A DNA stretch of 43,700 nt from M3007 sp044350415 (lineage in GTDB: Bacteria > Bacteroidota > Bacteroidia > Chitinophagales > Saprospiraceae): assembly GCA_044350415.1 (NCBI GenBank), contig JBILHQ010000020.1, positions 1 to 43,700 on the forward strand, read 5' to 3'. This document shows, in pieces, positions 5,447-14,565 of the stretch. Position 1 is the stretch's first letter; each line of letters begins with the position of its first letter. Made by a program: the position numbers and the translations under genes. The notes under the pieces are model-generated. The model had not been told where the DNA came from. It made no database searches and saw only the letters and a list, made by a program, of their open reading frames with translations.

Positions 5447-7593
5447 GGTTCAAGTTTTCTTAGGTTCTCGAGCTCATTAACAAATGGTTCAAGTAATTGA
5501 TCTGAAAACCCGCTCATTGAGACTGAAAATATCGTTATAATTGCACATACTGTATTCATCATTCCATCTTCTTTTGCAGCAGCACCTATGTAAATGGCGG
5601 CAGTATCGTTGACTTGGTCTTCCCAATTTTTTATCCATTGGGTTCTATTTGTGAATTTATGTTGCCCACTGTCCCACTCAAGGCCTAAATTTTGGGCAAA
5701 CAGAGTATATCGTTTGTTTTGGAATTGGGCAACCCCATCACCAAAATAGTAGTGCTCTAATATTGAAGATACTGTTTTCAAACTCGGGTTTGCACCATTT
5801 GAATAACACAGGCCAATTACTATGCCGTCAATGTCCCCCAGCATGTCAGGTGCAGACGCATAATGATCAATCAAATCTTGAATTTCTATAGGGGTTAGGC
5901 CACGCCCGTACATAAATGATTGTACACGAATTTCTGCAAGGGCAGAGCCAATGTCTCCTAACCAAGTAACAGCATCTAAATTTCTGTTTATATCAACAGA
6001 TAAAACAGGTAATGCTTCGATGTTGTTTGGAAAATTATAGGCATCCATACCGCACAGGGTATGTCCAATATCGATTAGCATGCCCGAATGATTTCCTGAC
6101 TCTAATCGTACTTCTTGTGTTTGTGGAGAGCCATTGGTTATTTTGTTAATTTCAGGTCTTTGATTGTTGTTGGTTGGGTCTACCGGATAGAAACCTCTGT
6201 CAATCATTACAAATGAATTTACTGGCGACACAGGAATTGTTTTACTGGAATTCTCGCTACTCAGTATTTTATATGGCTTAATGCAAGGTGTAGAACTTGC
6301 TCCTGTAATTAGTTTTTCATCCCAACCTGGAGAACCATAAAATACTTTACGAAAACGGGTTATCATCGTTTTTGTATCCACCCGTTCTTCTGGCGTATAC
6401 TTTTCTTCCTCATCCTTGACAAGTTGGATAAACTGAGTAATCGTCAATCCCCCGGATGGTTGCCCTGTTTTGAAATTAAATACCCAGGGAGGTGCAGGTG
6501 TGCCACCAAAATCATTGCAAGTGTTATTTTGAATGTTTAACTCCTTGTAAACTTGACAATATAATTTTTCAATGGCCCTATCGGCGTTTTGTTGATCCTG
6601 GATGCAGGCCCCAGCCTTTTTATTCCAAGTGATTTTAATGTCAGATGGCTTCAGTCCATCTCCAGATGGAAAATTAATTTGACAATTAAAGTCTTCCTTG
6701 TACTTGAAAGCATCAAGATTACTCCCCGAAATTGAATCAATGCAAAGCGATGGATATGAGGTAACTAAAAGGTTAAAAGAAGACCATTGGTTAAACTCTT
6801 GTACCAGGCTATCCATAATTTCACCGAGGTAGTCCGTTTGATCGCCAACGGTTACTTTATGAAAAGAGTAGTCTTTTATCTTTGCCGTGTTGATATTTGC
6901 AAATGCTGCCGTAGAAATATTGAGGTTAACCTTTTTAAAGCCTTGTAGTTGCAAAAATTGGCTTGCTACGTTATCGCTACACCCCTCGCAGCCTTCCGGT
7001 CTTTCTGCCACTCCGTTTCGATTGGCCACACAGCAGTCCTTTATCTCGGCGATGATTTTTATAAGTTCCTGTATCCCTTCAATTTCAGCCTCCTGATAGG
7101 TAAAATAGGCGTTTTGATTTGCTGCGTATTTTTCATTAGTTTTTACTTCCACCCTTTTTTTGTAAACTTCCCGTTGCAATGTAGTCATACAAGAAAATTG
7201 TGCCGTAGTTGGCATTTTTAAGACAAACCAAAACTTCGTATAAATCCCAGTTTTATCGGTTTGTTTTCCGAAAAGCAGGTAATATGGGCTTTGGGTTTCT
7301 AGCTGCGTAATGGCCGCCTGAAACATCTCTGGGTATCCACCAACCATATTTTCATTATGCAAATAAAACCCAAAATCGTACACTTTGAATGAATTTTGAA
7401 ATTCCACTGGTAGGCTATCACGAAGTCGACAGGCAGCACTTTCCAAAGCGTCTAACTGATTTTGCGTCGGTGTGATACCTGAAGCATCAGAAAGCCGGAC
7501 ATAACAATTTTGGGCCTGAAGTTCACCCCGAAAGGCAAGAATTATACCCAAAAGTAAGGAGAAGATCAGATTTGCTTGATTCTTTTTCTTCAT
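5443..7593 (-). CDS. Secreted protein sharing its N-terminal domain with the ART toxin; putative polymorphic toxin
   Basis: 716 aa from the ATG at 7593 (MKKKNQANLIFSLLLGIILA), which gives a clean Sec signal peptide ending in -AQ; a start nine codons upstream would lie inside an inverted repeat. Residues about 30-190 resemble the N terminus of the 1226-aa toxin: FKVYDFGFY against FKAYDLGLY, then a KFWFVLKMP-like strand and a Lys-rich helix. A Cys cluster (CCVANRNGVAERPEGCEGC) lies near 187-205. Near the C terminus is a hydrophobic helix (MMNTVCAIITIFSVS, from about 678). No T9SS sorting domain and no recognised catalytic motif. It overlaps a three-TM gene by 4 nt, which suggests a toxin/immunity pair with a membrane-active C terminus. 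This is inference. Confidence 0.8.
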   Translation of the reverse strand: MKKKNQANLIFSLLLGIILAFRGELQAQNCYVRLSDASGITPTQNQLDALESAACRLRDSLPVEFQNSFKVYDFGFYLHNENMVGGYPEMFQAAITQLETQSPYYLLFGKQTDKTGIYTKFWFVLKMPTTAQFSCMTTLQREVYKKRVEVKTNEKYAANQNAYFTYQEAEIEGIQELIKIIAEIKDCCVANRNGVAERPEGCEGCSDNVASQFLQLQGFKKVNLNISTAAFANINTAKIKDYSFHKVTVGDQTDYLGEIMDSLVQEFNQWSSFNLLVTSYPSLCIDSISGSNLDAFKYKEDFNCQINFPSGDGLKPSDIKITWNKKAGACIQDQQNADRAIEKLYCQVYKELNIQNNTCNDFGGTPAPPWVFNFKTGQPSGGLTITQFIQLVKDEEEKYTPEERVDTKTMITRFRKVFYGSPGWDEKLITGASSTPCIKPYKILSSENSSKTIPVSPVNSFVMIDRGFYPVDPTNNNQRPEINKITNGSPQTQEVRLESGNHSGMLIDIGHTLCGMDAYNFPNNIEALPVLSVDINRNLDAVTWLGDIGSALAEIRVQSFMYGRGLTPIEIQDLIDHYASAPDMLGDIDGIVIGLCYSNGANPSLKTVSSILEHYYFGDGVAQFQNKRYTLFAQNLGLEWDSGQHKFTNRTQWIKNWEDQVNDTAAIYIGAAAKEDGMMNTVCAIITIFSVSMSGFSDQLLEPFVNELENLRKLEP

Positions 7594-7607
7594 GATATTG
7601 TTTTTTA

Positions 7608-7767
7608 AGCAACGTGTCACAAATAACTTTCTATGGAATGGGATTCATTTTGACTGACAGCAAGGCTTCTAAATGGGCGTATAGTCCTGCTATATAACCA
7701 TTTAGATAACGTAGCTGCCGGGCAAAAGAAATCTCATATTATGGAAAGTTATTTGTGACACGTTGCT
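7608..7767. repeat. 160-bp MITE-like element with 24-bp perfect inverted ends
   Basis: The left end 7608-7631 (AGCAACGTGTCACAAATAAC...) is the exact reverse complement of 7744-7767. It contains no coding sequence. It occupies most of the gap between the 716-aa gene and the 3' end of the adhesin and lies inside the 3.3-kb repeat-flanked unit. No clear target duplication was seen. Confidence 0.65.
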
Positions 7768-7853
7768 AAGTTTTATTGTTAGAAATGAGTAGAGTCTGGC
7801 AATGTACCGGGGAATGCTGCCAGGAATAAGGGGTGCCTATCCACAGACATCCG

Positions 7854-8389
7854 CTTACTTTATGATTACATTAATTGTCGCACCAGGCATAAATTTTGCC
7901 TTTTCAGGCAAAACGTTGATGGTATACATTCCTGATGCCCAACTACCTGATTTAATAACCATTTGCCCTTCTCCTTTTAATTGCATGATTTGTCTGGAAA
8001 GTGCATCATAAATTTCAATATTACACCAACCAAATGAGTTGGGTATCGCCAATACAAAAGATTCAGATGCCGGATTCGGGAATACTTTAATTTCTTCCCG
8101 ATCTTCCAGACTTTTGTTAGTAGCAGACAATACGGAATCATCTTCTTCTGTACCGTTTGGCAGCAACTGGTTGCCGTTATTCGGATTGGTCAAATTGCTT
8201 GGCAACACAGTAAAATTCCTGGAACTTGTGCATGGCGAGGCAGTCGTAACGGTTACCGTGTAAGTGTTTGGAGCAAGCCCGGATAAGTTTTGAGTGGTAG
8301 CACTATTATTCCACAAGAAGGAATATGGTGCAGTACCATTTGTTATTGATAAGGTTATTGACCCATTATTGCCTCCTGACGCATTCACT
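7854..8389. repeat. 536-bp direct repeat, copy 2 (3' end of the intact adhesin gene)
   Basis: Partner of 4533-5068 in the same orientation. It is part of the intact 1428-aa adhesin gene. Confidence 0.9.
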
Positions 8390-11300
8390 ACTGTACCATT
8401 TATAGTTGGAGGAAAGGTGGTATTGACAATGGTATAGGTCTTAACAGTGCTGCACCCCGAAGAAGATGTTACGGTTACGGTGTAGTTGGTTTCGTGAAGG
8501 AGTCCCGATACATTTTGAGTAGTACTTCCATTACTCCATTGGTAAGTATAAGGAGAACTGCTGCCACTCACTGTCAAGGCAATGGCTCCATTACTCGATA
8601 AGCAAGTTGTATGAGTAAGCGTTCCGGTAACAGTTACACCGACGGATGAGTTAACAGTGCTGCTTTTTGTTGATGTGCAACCGGTTGCCGTTGCCGTAAC
8701 CGTAACATTGTAGACCCCTGGTGGCAGACTTGTCAGGTTTTGATTATTGGCAGTACCGGCAATGTGCGCCCAGTCGAATGAATAGGATGAACCACCACCA
8801 CCAGAAACGCCAAGCGTGATGGAGCCATTATTATTGCCACAGGACGTGTTGGTTTTGGTAACAGTAACACTTACCACTGTACTGGAATTGATGGTAAATG
8901 TATTCGTTTTCGTACAGCCATTGTTGTCGGTCACTGTTAAGCCATAAGTACCTGCGGATACGCCAGTCAGGTTTTGAGGATCATTTGTACCCGCAATGTG
9001 GCTCCAATTGTATGTATATGGTGAAGTTCCTCCACTGCCCGCAGTGTTGATGGCTCCGTTATTCAGTCCGCAGGAGGTATTGGTAAATGAAGAGGTGATG
9101 GACAGTATTGTTGGTTGTGTGACGGTCCATGAACCTGAGGTGGTGCAACCTGAGGATGTTGTAACAGTAAGTGCGTAGGTTCCTGCACCAAGGCCTGTAC
9201 GGTCTTCCGGTTCTGTACCGGTCGTGATATCGGCCCAGTTGTAAGTATATGGACTGGCTCCACCCGTAACAGTTACGTTAATTGCGCCATTGAACGATCC
9301 TAAACAGGTCACATTTGTAATAACGGCACTCAACGTTGATCCTCCTGGTTGTGTTATGGTTACAGCGGTATTGGTGGTGCAGCTATTGGCATCGGTCACT
9401 GTGACGGAGTAGGTTCCTGGTGCTAATCCGGTTCTGTCTTTTGGCTCTGGTGCGGTAGTAATATCTGCCCAGTTGTAGGTATAAGCCGATGTGCCGCCAC
9501 TCACTGTTAAGGTAATAGTACCATTGGTATTGCCGCAGGTTGCATTGGTGAAAGCTGCTGATAATGCCAATGCACTTGCTGGTTGAGTAATGGTATAACT
9601 GCCTGATTGAGTGCATCCCTGTACATCTGTAACTGTAATGGAATAGGTTCCGGCTGTCAGGCCCGTACGGTCTTTCGGTTCATTGGCAATATTGAGATCT
9701 GCCCAGTTATAGCTGTAAGGGGATGTGCCGCCAGTAATGGTAATATTGATCGTGCCATTAGTGCCGCCAAAACAGGATACATGCGTCAGAGCGGCTGTTA
9801 ATCCTGGTACACCTGGCTGCTGTATCGTTCTCGACAGTGCACCCGTACAACTATTTAAGTCGGTAATGGTAACCGTATAAGTACCGCCATTAATGGCCGT
9901 TCTGTTTTGAGGGTCGTTTGTGCCGCTCAAATCTGCCCAATCAAACGTATAAGGTGAAGTTCCTCCGGTTGTTGTAACGGTGATGGAGCCATTCGGCAGT
10001 CCGCAAGCAGCATTGGCAGAGACAGCCGAATTGGTAAGAGGGACTGGCTGTTGTACCTGTGCGCTTATAGTAGCAGTGCAACCGTTGGCCGCAGTTACCG
10101 TTAAATTATAGGTACTGGCAATCAGATTCGACCGGTCTTCTGGCTCGACACCACTCGTAATATCAGCCCAGTTGTAGGTATAGGGTGCTGAACCACCTCC
10201 AACGGTCACATTTATTGCTCCATTATTGCCTCCCGAACAGGAAACACCTGTGATTACAGCACTCACGCTGGCTCCCGCCGATGAGGATATAGTTGCACTG
10301 CTTCCGGCTGTACATCCCGACACATCTGTTATCGTAACCGAATAATTACCAGCCGCTAGAGCACCGCGATTTTGGGGTTCTGTTCCGGTTGTAATATCAA
10401 GCCAGTCATAAGTATATGGTGCCGTGCCGCTACTTACTACAGCAGTGATGGCACCATTATTATTGCCGCAGGAAGTCCCTGTTGGTGTAAGCGCTAAAGA
10501 AATACCGGTACTGCCAATTACAGCAACAGTGGCTGTGGCTGTAGCACCTTCTCCATCGGTGGCTGTAACGGTATAGGTACCGGCAGTGAGACCCGTCAAC
10601 GAAGATGGGTTATTCGTCCCGGTAACATGTGCCCAGTCGTAGGTATACGGACTGGTTCCTCCAAAGGCAGTTAAATTAATTGCACCATTTCCTTGCCCAC
10701 AAGTGGTCGCAGAAGGTGTTAACAATACGGTCAATGGACCAACGGTGCAATTGTTGACCAAAATTGCTGTGGAACCAGTACTTGTACAGCCATTTTCGTC
10801 GGTAACAGTTACTTGGTAAATACCTGCGGTTGGGTTTAGTATTTCCTGTGTATTGCCGGTAGCCGAATAATTGCCGGGACCGCTCCATGCAAAAATTGTG
10901 CCCGGTGCAGAAGCTATTAAAGTTGCAGTACCACCCGTACAAACCGGCGCATTGGTACATACTTTCACCGGATTTTGTACCGGAAAACTTAAATCTGACT
11001 GATTATGGTACGCACAGCCATTGGCATACTGAATAGTAAGACTGTATGTACCAGCAGTTTGTTCGTTGATAATTACTGACTCATCTTGAGCGATGACAAT
11101 GGAGGGATTGGGGGGCGTCCAGGTATAGGTAAAACTTGTTTGGGACGGCTGTTGAAATCCTATGCGCAAATATGCTTTTTGGCCATAACAGGCAGGGCCA
11201 CTGTTCTCGCCTTCGGTAGCCAGGTTGACTGCGGGATATTTGAATACATCAACGGTTACTTTTGCAGTAGCTGCACATTGGGGCATGGCACTATTCGTTA

Positions 11301-12141
11301 CGGTTACATAGTAACTGGTAGTTATATTAGGCGTCACATCAATTTTATTACCAGTTGCGCCGGTACTCCACAAATAGGTATACCCGGCACCAGCATCAGC
11401 GGTAATCTGTGTGCGGTCACCTTCACAGATAGATAAATCACCGGAGAATTGAACACTTACCACGCTTGAGCACGACAAACCAGGGCAGGTACAACCAGAT
11501 GCCTGACCGTAACGAATCACATTGCTCGTTTCCACACCAACATAAGCACCGTCTTGTGCTGCCAGCAAGGCGGGGTTGTATTGAATAGTTTGCTTGTCCG
11601 TTCCAAATCCTATTTCTGCAATACTGTAATTGCCGCAACCAGAAAGATACGGATGGTTATTATAAAAAAATGGGTCTGTACCGGAGTAGTTGCCAAATAC
11701 TACCAGCACCGGTGCTCCGCCACACAGATCGGCAAAACTTGTGCTGTTAAAAACACTCAGATCCGGATTAGCAGATGTAAAGACCAAGATCCGTGAACCG
11801 GCTGGTGCTACACCCGAATAAGGAGAACCCAACAAATCCCAAAATACCCTTGTCTGGCAATTATTGGTGAAGCTATTCAGCAAACTCATTGCTGTCGAAT
11901 TGGTACTGAATGTATTAACGGTTTTTACCGTTCCCCCGGTTGGGCAAGAAGAGGTAATTGTTGGTGGATGCCCTGCAAAATCAAAAGAATTTTGACCAAC
12001 ATGCAGGAGTAAATACTGGCTGGAGGCCTCGGTGCCACATACATCGGCGGCCAGATAATAAGCCCTTGCTGGAAGCGAAGATTGCGCGGCAGCAATGGAA
12101 ATGGCTGCTCCGAAGAGGAGTGCTGTTAAGAATGTACGCAT
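7855..12141 (-). CDS. Giant SprB-repeat surface adhesin with T9SS sorting domain
   Basis: 1428 aa. Signal peptide MRTFLTALLFGAAISIAAAQ. An N-terminal globular domain (about 21-240) is followed by PKD/Ig-like segments (about 240-465). Then come eleven tandem SprB-type repeats of about 75-80 aa, each following the pattern CgnnNGtItltvsGGTsPYtYnWad...GtYsvTVTd.ngC. A type A sorting domain closes the protein (VFPNPASESF ... GMYTINVLPEK). Family knowledge: SprB-like proteins are exported by the T9SS and act as mobile or static adhesins in gliding and biofilm Bacteroidota. It begins 12 bp after the FN3 gene, so the two are probably co-transcribed. Its last 536 bp are duplicated at 4533-5068. Confidence 0.93.
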   Translation of the reverse strand: MRTFLTALLFGAAISIAAAQSSLPARAYYLAADVCGTEASSQYLLLHVGQNSFDFAGHPPTITSSCPTGGTVKTVNTFSTNSTAMSLLNSFTNNCQTRVFWDLLGSPYSGVAPAGSRILVFTSANPDLSVFNSTSFADLCGGAPVLVVFGNYSGTDPFFYNNHPYLSGCGNYSIAEIGFGTDKQTIQYNPALLAAQDGAYVGVETSNVIRYGQASGCTCPGLSCSSVVSVQFSGDLSICEGDRTQITADAGAGYTYLWSTGATGNKIDVTPNITTSYYVTVTNSAMPQCAATAKVTVDVFKYPAVNLATEGENSGPACYGQKAYLRIGFQQPSQTSFTYTWTPPNPSIVIAQDESVIINEQTAGTYSLTIQYANGCAYHNQSDLSFPVQNPVKVCTNAPVCTGGTATLIASAPGTIFAWSGPGNYSATGNTQEILNPTAGIYQVTVTDENGCTSTGSTAILVNNCTVGPLTVLLTPSATTCGQGNGAINLTAFGGTSPYTYDWAHVTGTNNPSSLTGLTAGTYTVTATDGEGATATATVAVIGSTGISLALTPTGTSCGNNNGAITAVVSSGTAPYTYDWLDITTGTEPQNRGALAAGNYSVTITDVSGCTAGSSATISSSAGASVSAVITGVSCSGGNNGAINVTVGGGSAPYTYNWADITSGVEPEDRSNLIASTYNLTVTAANGCTATISAQVQQPVPLTNSAVSANAACGLPNGSITVTTTGGTSPYTFDWADLSGTNDPQNRTAINGGTYTVTITDLNSCTGALSRTIQQPGVPGLTAALTHVSCFGGTNGTINITITGGTSPYSYNWADLNIANEPKDRTGLTAGTYSITVTDVQGCTQSGSYTITQPASALALSAAFTNATCGNTNGTITLTVSGGTSAYTYNWADITTAPEPKDRTGLAPGTYSVTVTDANSCTTNTAVTITQPGGSTLSAVITNVTCLGSFNGAINVTVTGGASPYTYNWADITTGTEPEDRTGLGAGTYALTVTTSSGCTTSGSWTVTQPTILSITSSFTNTSCGLNNGAINTAGSGGTSPYTYNWSHIAGTNDPQNLTGVSAGTYGLTVTDNNGCTKTNTFTINSSTVVSVTVTKTNTSCGNNNGSITLGVSGGGGSSYSFDWAHIAGTANNQNLTSLPPGVYNVTVTATATGCTSTKSSTVNSSVGVTVTGTLTHTTCLSSNGAIALTVSGSSSPYTYQWSNGSTTQNVSGLLHETNYTVTVTSSSGCSTVKTYTIVNTTFPPTINGTVVNASGGNNGSITLSITNGTAPYSFLWNNSATTQNLSGLAPNTYTVTVTTASPCTSSRNFTVLPSNLTNPNNGNQLLPNGTEEDDSVLSATNKSLEDREEIKVFPNPASESFVLAIPNSFGWCNIEIYDALSRQIMQLKGEGQMVIKSGSWASGMYTINVLPEKAKFMPGATINVIIK
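8200..10745. repeat. Eleven in-frame SprB repeat units
   Basis: Units of about 230 bp encode the ~78-aa SprB-type repeat. DNA words such as those for PYTYNWADITTGTEP recur almost unchanged in several units, while the outer units (1, 9-11) are more diverged. This suggests ongoing homogenisation or slippage among the central units. Confidence 0.85.
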
Positions 12142-12153
12142 GATTCGATGAGT

Positions 12154-14283
12154 TTAAAATTGGAATTTTACGATTTTGGTTAATGGCGAACTGTTGCCGT
12201 CCCGGAATTTGGCTAACACCCTGTAACCGTAAGTTTCATCCGGGTTGATCTCCTTGTCCCGGTAAATATACACAGCCCGAAGGGTCACCGGATCAACTGT
12301 AATTTCTTCCGGATTTACTTTGTAAGTAGTGTATAAGTGCGGCTGCATACCATCTGGAGAGCGGTAAATCTGAAATTCCTGAACCGGATTGGACTGCGCG
12401 TATTCCCAGGTTAGCTTGGCTTGCTTTTGTGTGCCGTCCACAGATGAAACGGCTTTAAAATGAACTATGGTATCAATATTAGTGCGGATTGGTTTCACAT
12501 CTATAATCGTGGATGAGCCCCCCAAACCTGCGGCATCAAATGCCACCATGCGGTAAGAGAACTCGCCGGTGCCATTCGTAGAGGAATCCATGTACATCGT
12601 TTCTAACCCCACCGTGGTATAGGTTTTAAGTATTGACCAGGCCTGGTCATTTTTGTTTTTACGCTGGAGTTCGTGTTTTGTCACGTCATCACTGGTACTG
12701 TAAAGCCATTCCAATTTCACCCCCAACGGAAGGGGTTCTACCTTGGTCAGCACTGGCTTCACCGGCGGGATTACATCAGGCCTGTTCACAAAAACAGACG
12801 CGGAGTAGGGGGAGTCATTTTCCCGGAAATCGGTGGCCAATACTTTGTAATATACTTTTTTCCCTAATACCTTCAACTCTATCTGGTGTTTAAAGGTAGT
12901 GACAGCCAACACCTCATTCGTGATTTGCGCAAACTCATTCTCCGGGTTATTGGAGAAATAAACGCGGTATCCTTTGATGTCGGCTTCCGGGTTGGGTGAC
13001 CATGTCAGGGTAACTATCCCGGAAGCATCCACCTCCGCTTCAAGATTAGCGGGTGTTGCGGGAGGGGTGATGTCATTTAATTGTCCGAGCTTCGCCAGCG
13101 ATTGATTTGGGCTGTTGCCGTTGTCTATGGCTACGATTTTATAATAATTGAACAATGGACTTGGCGAAGGATCGTTAAAAGTGCGGTCTGTTACGCCTGG
13201 TTCGCCAAGAACAACAAACCCTCCCTCTGCATTATCGGAGCGCATAACCTGGAATTTCTGAATATCACCATTGTTGCCGGCAGGGAACTCCCAGGTGAGA
13301 TCAAACGAGCCGTTGATCTCTGTGACTGTTTTTATCTCGGGATAAATACCCAATACAGGGGCTTTTCCAACTCCGTCTACTGCATTGGAGGGTGGACCGT
13401 CAAAACCAAATGGAGAAACCCCGCGCATGCGGTATTTGTAGGTGACATTCGGCATTTCGATGGTGTCATTAAACATCATCAAATCGCTGTTGACATCGTT
13501 CGACAGGAACATCAATGGCTCATCATTGCGGCGTTGCCAGGTAGCGCCGCCATCGGCAGAACGCTCCAGATTGAAACTGGTGTATTGCTGCTCCAGATCA
13601 GCACGTGGCAAGGTAATCATGGCCATTCCTACGCCGGTTGTTACCTGCATACCCACCGGAGCAGTTGTGGAAAATGCTTGTGAAACAGATACAAAACCAG
13701 TTCCCCGGAAACGGGTAAGTGTATCGGGAGACAATACCACCACGCGGTAAGTGAAATCGCCGTTGGGCTCCTGAACAGCTGTTGAATCCAGCAGGGCCAG
13801 ACCCATATACCGGGCGATATTAAAAGATTGATCGGCTGCAAAAAGGCCAAAACCATAGCGATTTTCATTCTGAGCACCTTTATTGACGGCTTCATACAGT
13901 TGATCGCCGCCGATCGGTGCGGCATTAAATTCTTCCGCATAAATCGCTGCTTGTGCCACCCCTGCTATATCGCTGGTGTCGGCAACAGCATCCCATTGCG
14001 TTTCTGTGAGCGGAGAAAACGGCCCTAAAACGATGGTGCTGGCGATTCGGTCTTCATTGGAAACGGTAGCACCATTCCTGGACACCAATTGCCGGGTGAC
14101 AGCGTAACCATAGGTATTTCCTTTTTGAAACACGCCGTAATCAGCAGGTATCCACCGGAGTCGAACCACGCCCTGGTGAACGACTCCTTTTACGTGGATT
14201 TGTGGTTGGGCAGCACTGGATTGTGCATGTATCCATTGTGCCGCCACTGCCATAAGGGCAGCAAGAAGTATGGTCTTTTTCAT
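12154..14283 (-). CDS. Secreted multi-FN3 protein
   Basis: 709 aa. Signal peptide MKKTILLAALMAVAAQWIHAQ. After an N-terminal beta-rich region (about 22-205) come four to five fibronectin type III-like domains at about 205-305, 315-405, 410-505, 508-600 and 603-709. They are recognisable by TPANLEAEVDASGIVTLTW, DIKGYRVYFSN and VTLRAVYIYRDKEI-like strands. No T9SS sorting domain is visible; it ends in SPLTKIVKFQF. FN3 proteins of this type are common next to surface adhesins and polymorphic toxins in Bacteroidota. The 12-bp gap to the SprB-repeat adhesin suggests one transcript and perhaps a joint surface complex. Confidence 0.88.
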   Translation of the reverse strand: MKKTILLAALMAVAAQWIHAQSSAAQPQIHVKGVVHQGVVRLRWIPADYGVFQKGNTYGYAVTRQLVSRNGATVSNEDRIASTIVLGPFSPLTETQWDAVADTSDIAGVAQAAIYAEEFNAAPIGGDQLYEAVNKGAQNENRYGFGLFAADQSFNIARYMGLALLDSTAVQEPNGDFTYRVVVLSPDTLTRFRGTGFVSVSQAFSTTAPVGMQVTTGVGMAMITLPRADLEQQYTSFNLERSADGGATWQRRNDEPLMFLSNDVNSDLMMFNDTIEMPNVTYKYRMRGVSPFGFDGPPSNAVDGVGKAPVLGIYPEIKTVTEINGSFDLTWEFPAGNNGDIQKFQVMRSDNAEGGFVVLGEPGVTDRTFNDPSPSPLFNYYKIVAIDNGNSPNQSLAKLGQLNDITPPATPANLEAEVDASGIVTLTWSPNPEADIKGYRVYFSNNPENEFAQITNEVLAVTTFKHQIELKVLGKKVYYKVLATDFRENDSPYSASVFVNRPDVIPPVKPVLTKVEPLPLGVKLEWLYSTSDDVTKHELQRKNKNDQAWSILKTYTTVGLETMYMDSSTNGTGEFSYRMVAFDAAGLGGSSTIIDVKPIRTNIDTIVHFKAVSSVDGTQKQAKLTWEYAQSNPVQEFQIYRSPDGMQPHLYTTYKVNPEEITVDPVTLRAVYIYRDKEINPDETYGYRVLAKFRDGNSSPLTKIVKFQF

Positions 14284-14344
14284 GATTGAGAAAGAAGTTT
14301 TTAGATAGTTGAACTCAAAGTGAATTTCAGGAATGATTTTTTTA

Positions 14345-14506
14345 CTTAGAGCATGTCTGGGATTTTTTCTTCCTGAAAACCAATACTTTATGAACCTGAC
14401 TTCAAATCAACGCGGTCAATTACCCCGGTAAACTCCCTTGTTGTTTTATTGTCAGAACCATAAACTATTGATTTTCAGTTCAAAAAAACCCCAGACATGC
14501 TCTAAG
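14345..14506. repeat. 162-bp MITE-like element with CTTAGAGCATGTCTGGG ends
   Basis: The left end 14345-14361 and right end 14490-14506 are perfect 17-bp inverted repeats. Complementarity continues imperfectly for about 30 bp more on each side (a T-rich run followed by TTTTCAGG/CCTGAAAA-like words). Noncoding. It lies between the kelch gene terminator and the FN3 gene start, so it may separate the two transcription units or carry the promoter of the FN3 gene. Confidence 0.65.
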
Positions 14507-14507
14507 C

Positions 14508-14558
14508 AATTTCATCCCTCCTTCGTGTTTAATTTAGGCACGAAGGAGGGATGAAATT
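14508..14558 (-). terminator. Strong hairpin after the kelch gene
   Basis: AATTTCATCCCTCCTTCGTG (14508-14527) is perfectly complementary to 14539-14558, with an 11-nt loop. It begins 8 bp after the stop codon of the kelch gene on the - strand. The 20-bp stem is very stable. There is no long T tract, so it may act as an RNA-stabilising 3' hairpin as well as a terminator. Confidence 0.65.
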
Positions 14559-14565
14559 TTAAATA

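Noticed and set aside
8200..10745. Regularly repeated DNA considered as a CRISPR array or diversity-generating template
   Set aside because: Units of about 230 bp are all in frame and encode SprB repeats; there are no short direct repeats with unique spacers and no reverse transcriptase or Cas gene in the window.
13081..13683. 200-aa + strand frame inside the FN3 gene
   Set aside because: Opposite strand of a gene with clear FN3 domains; no recognisable features.
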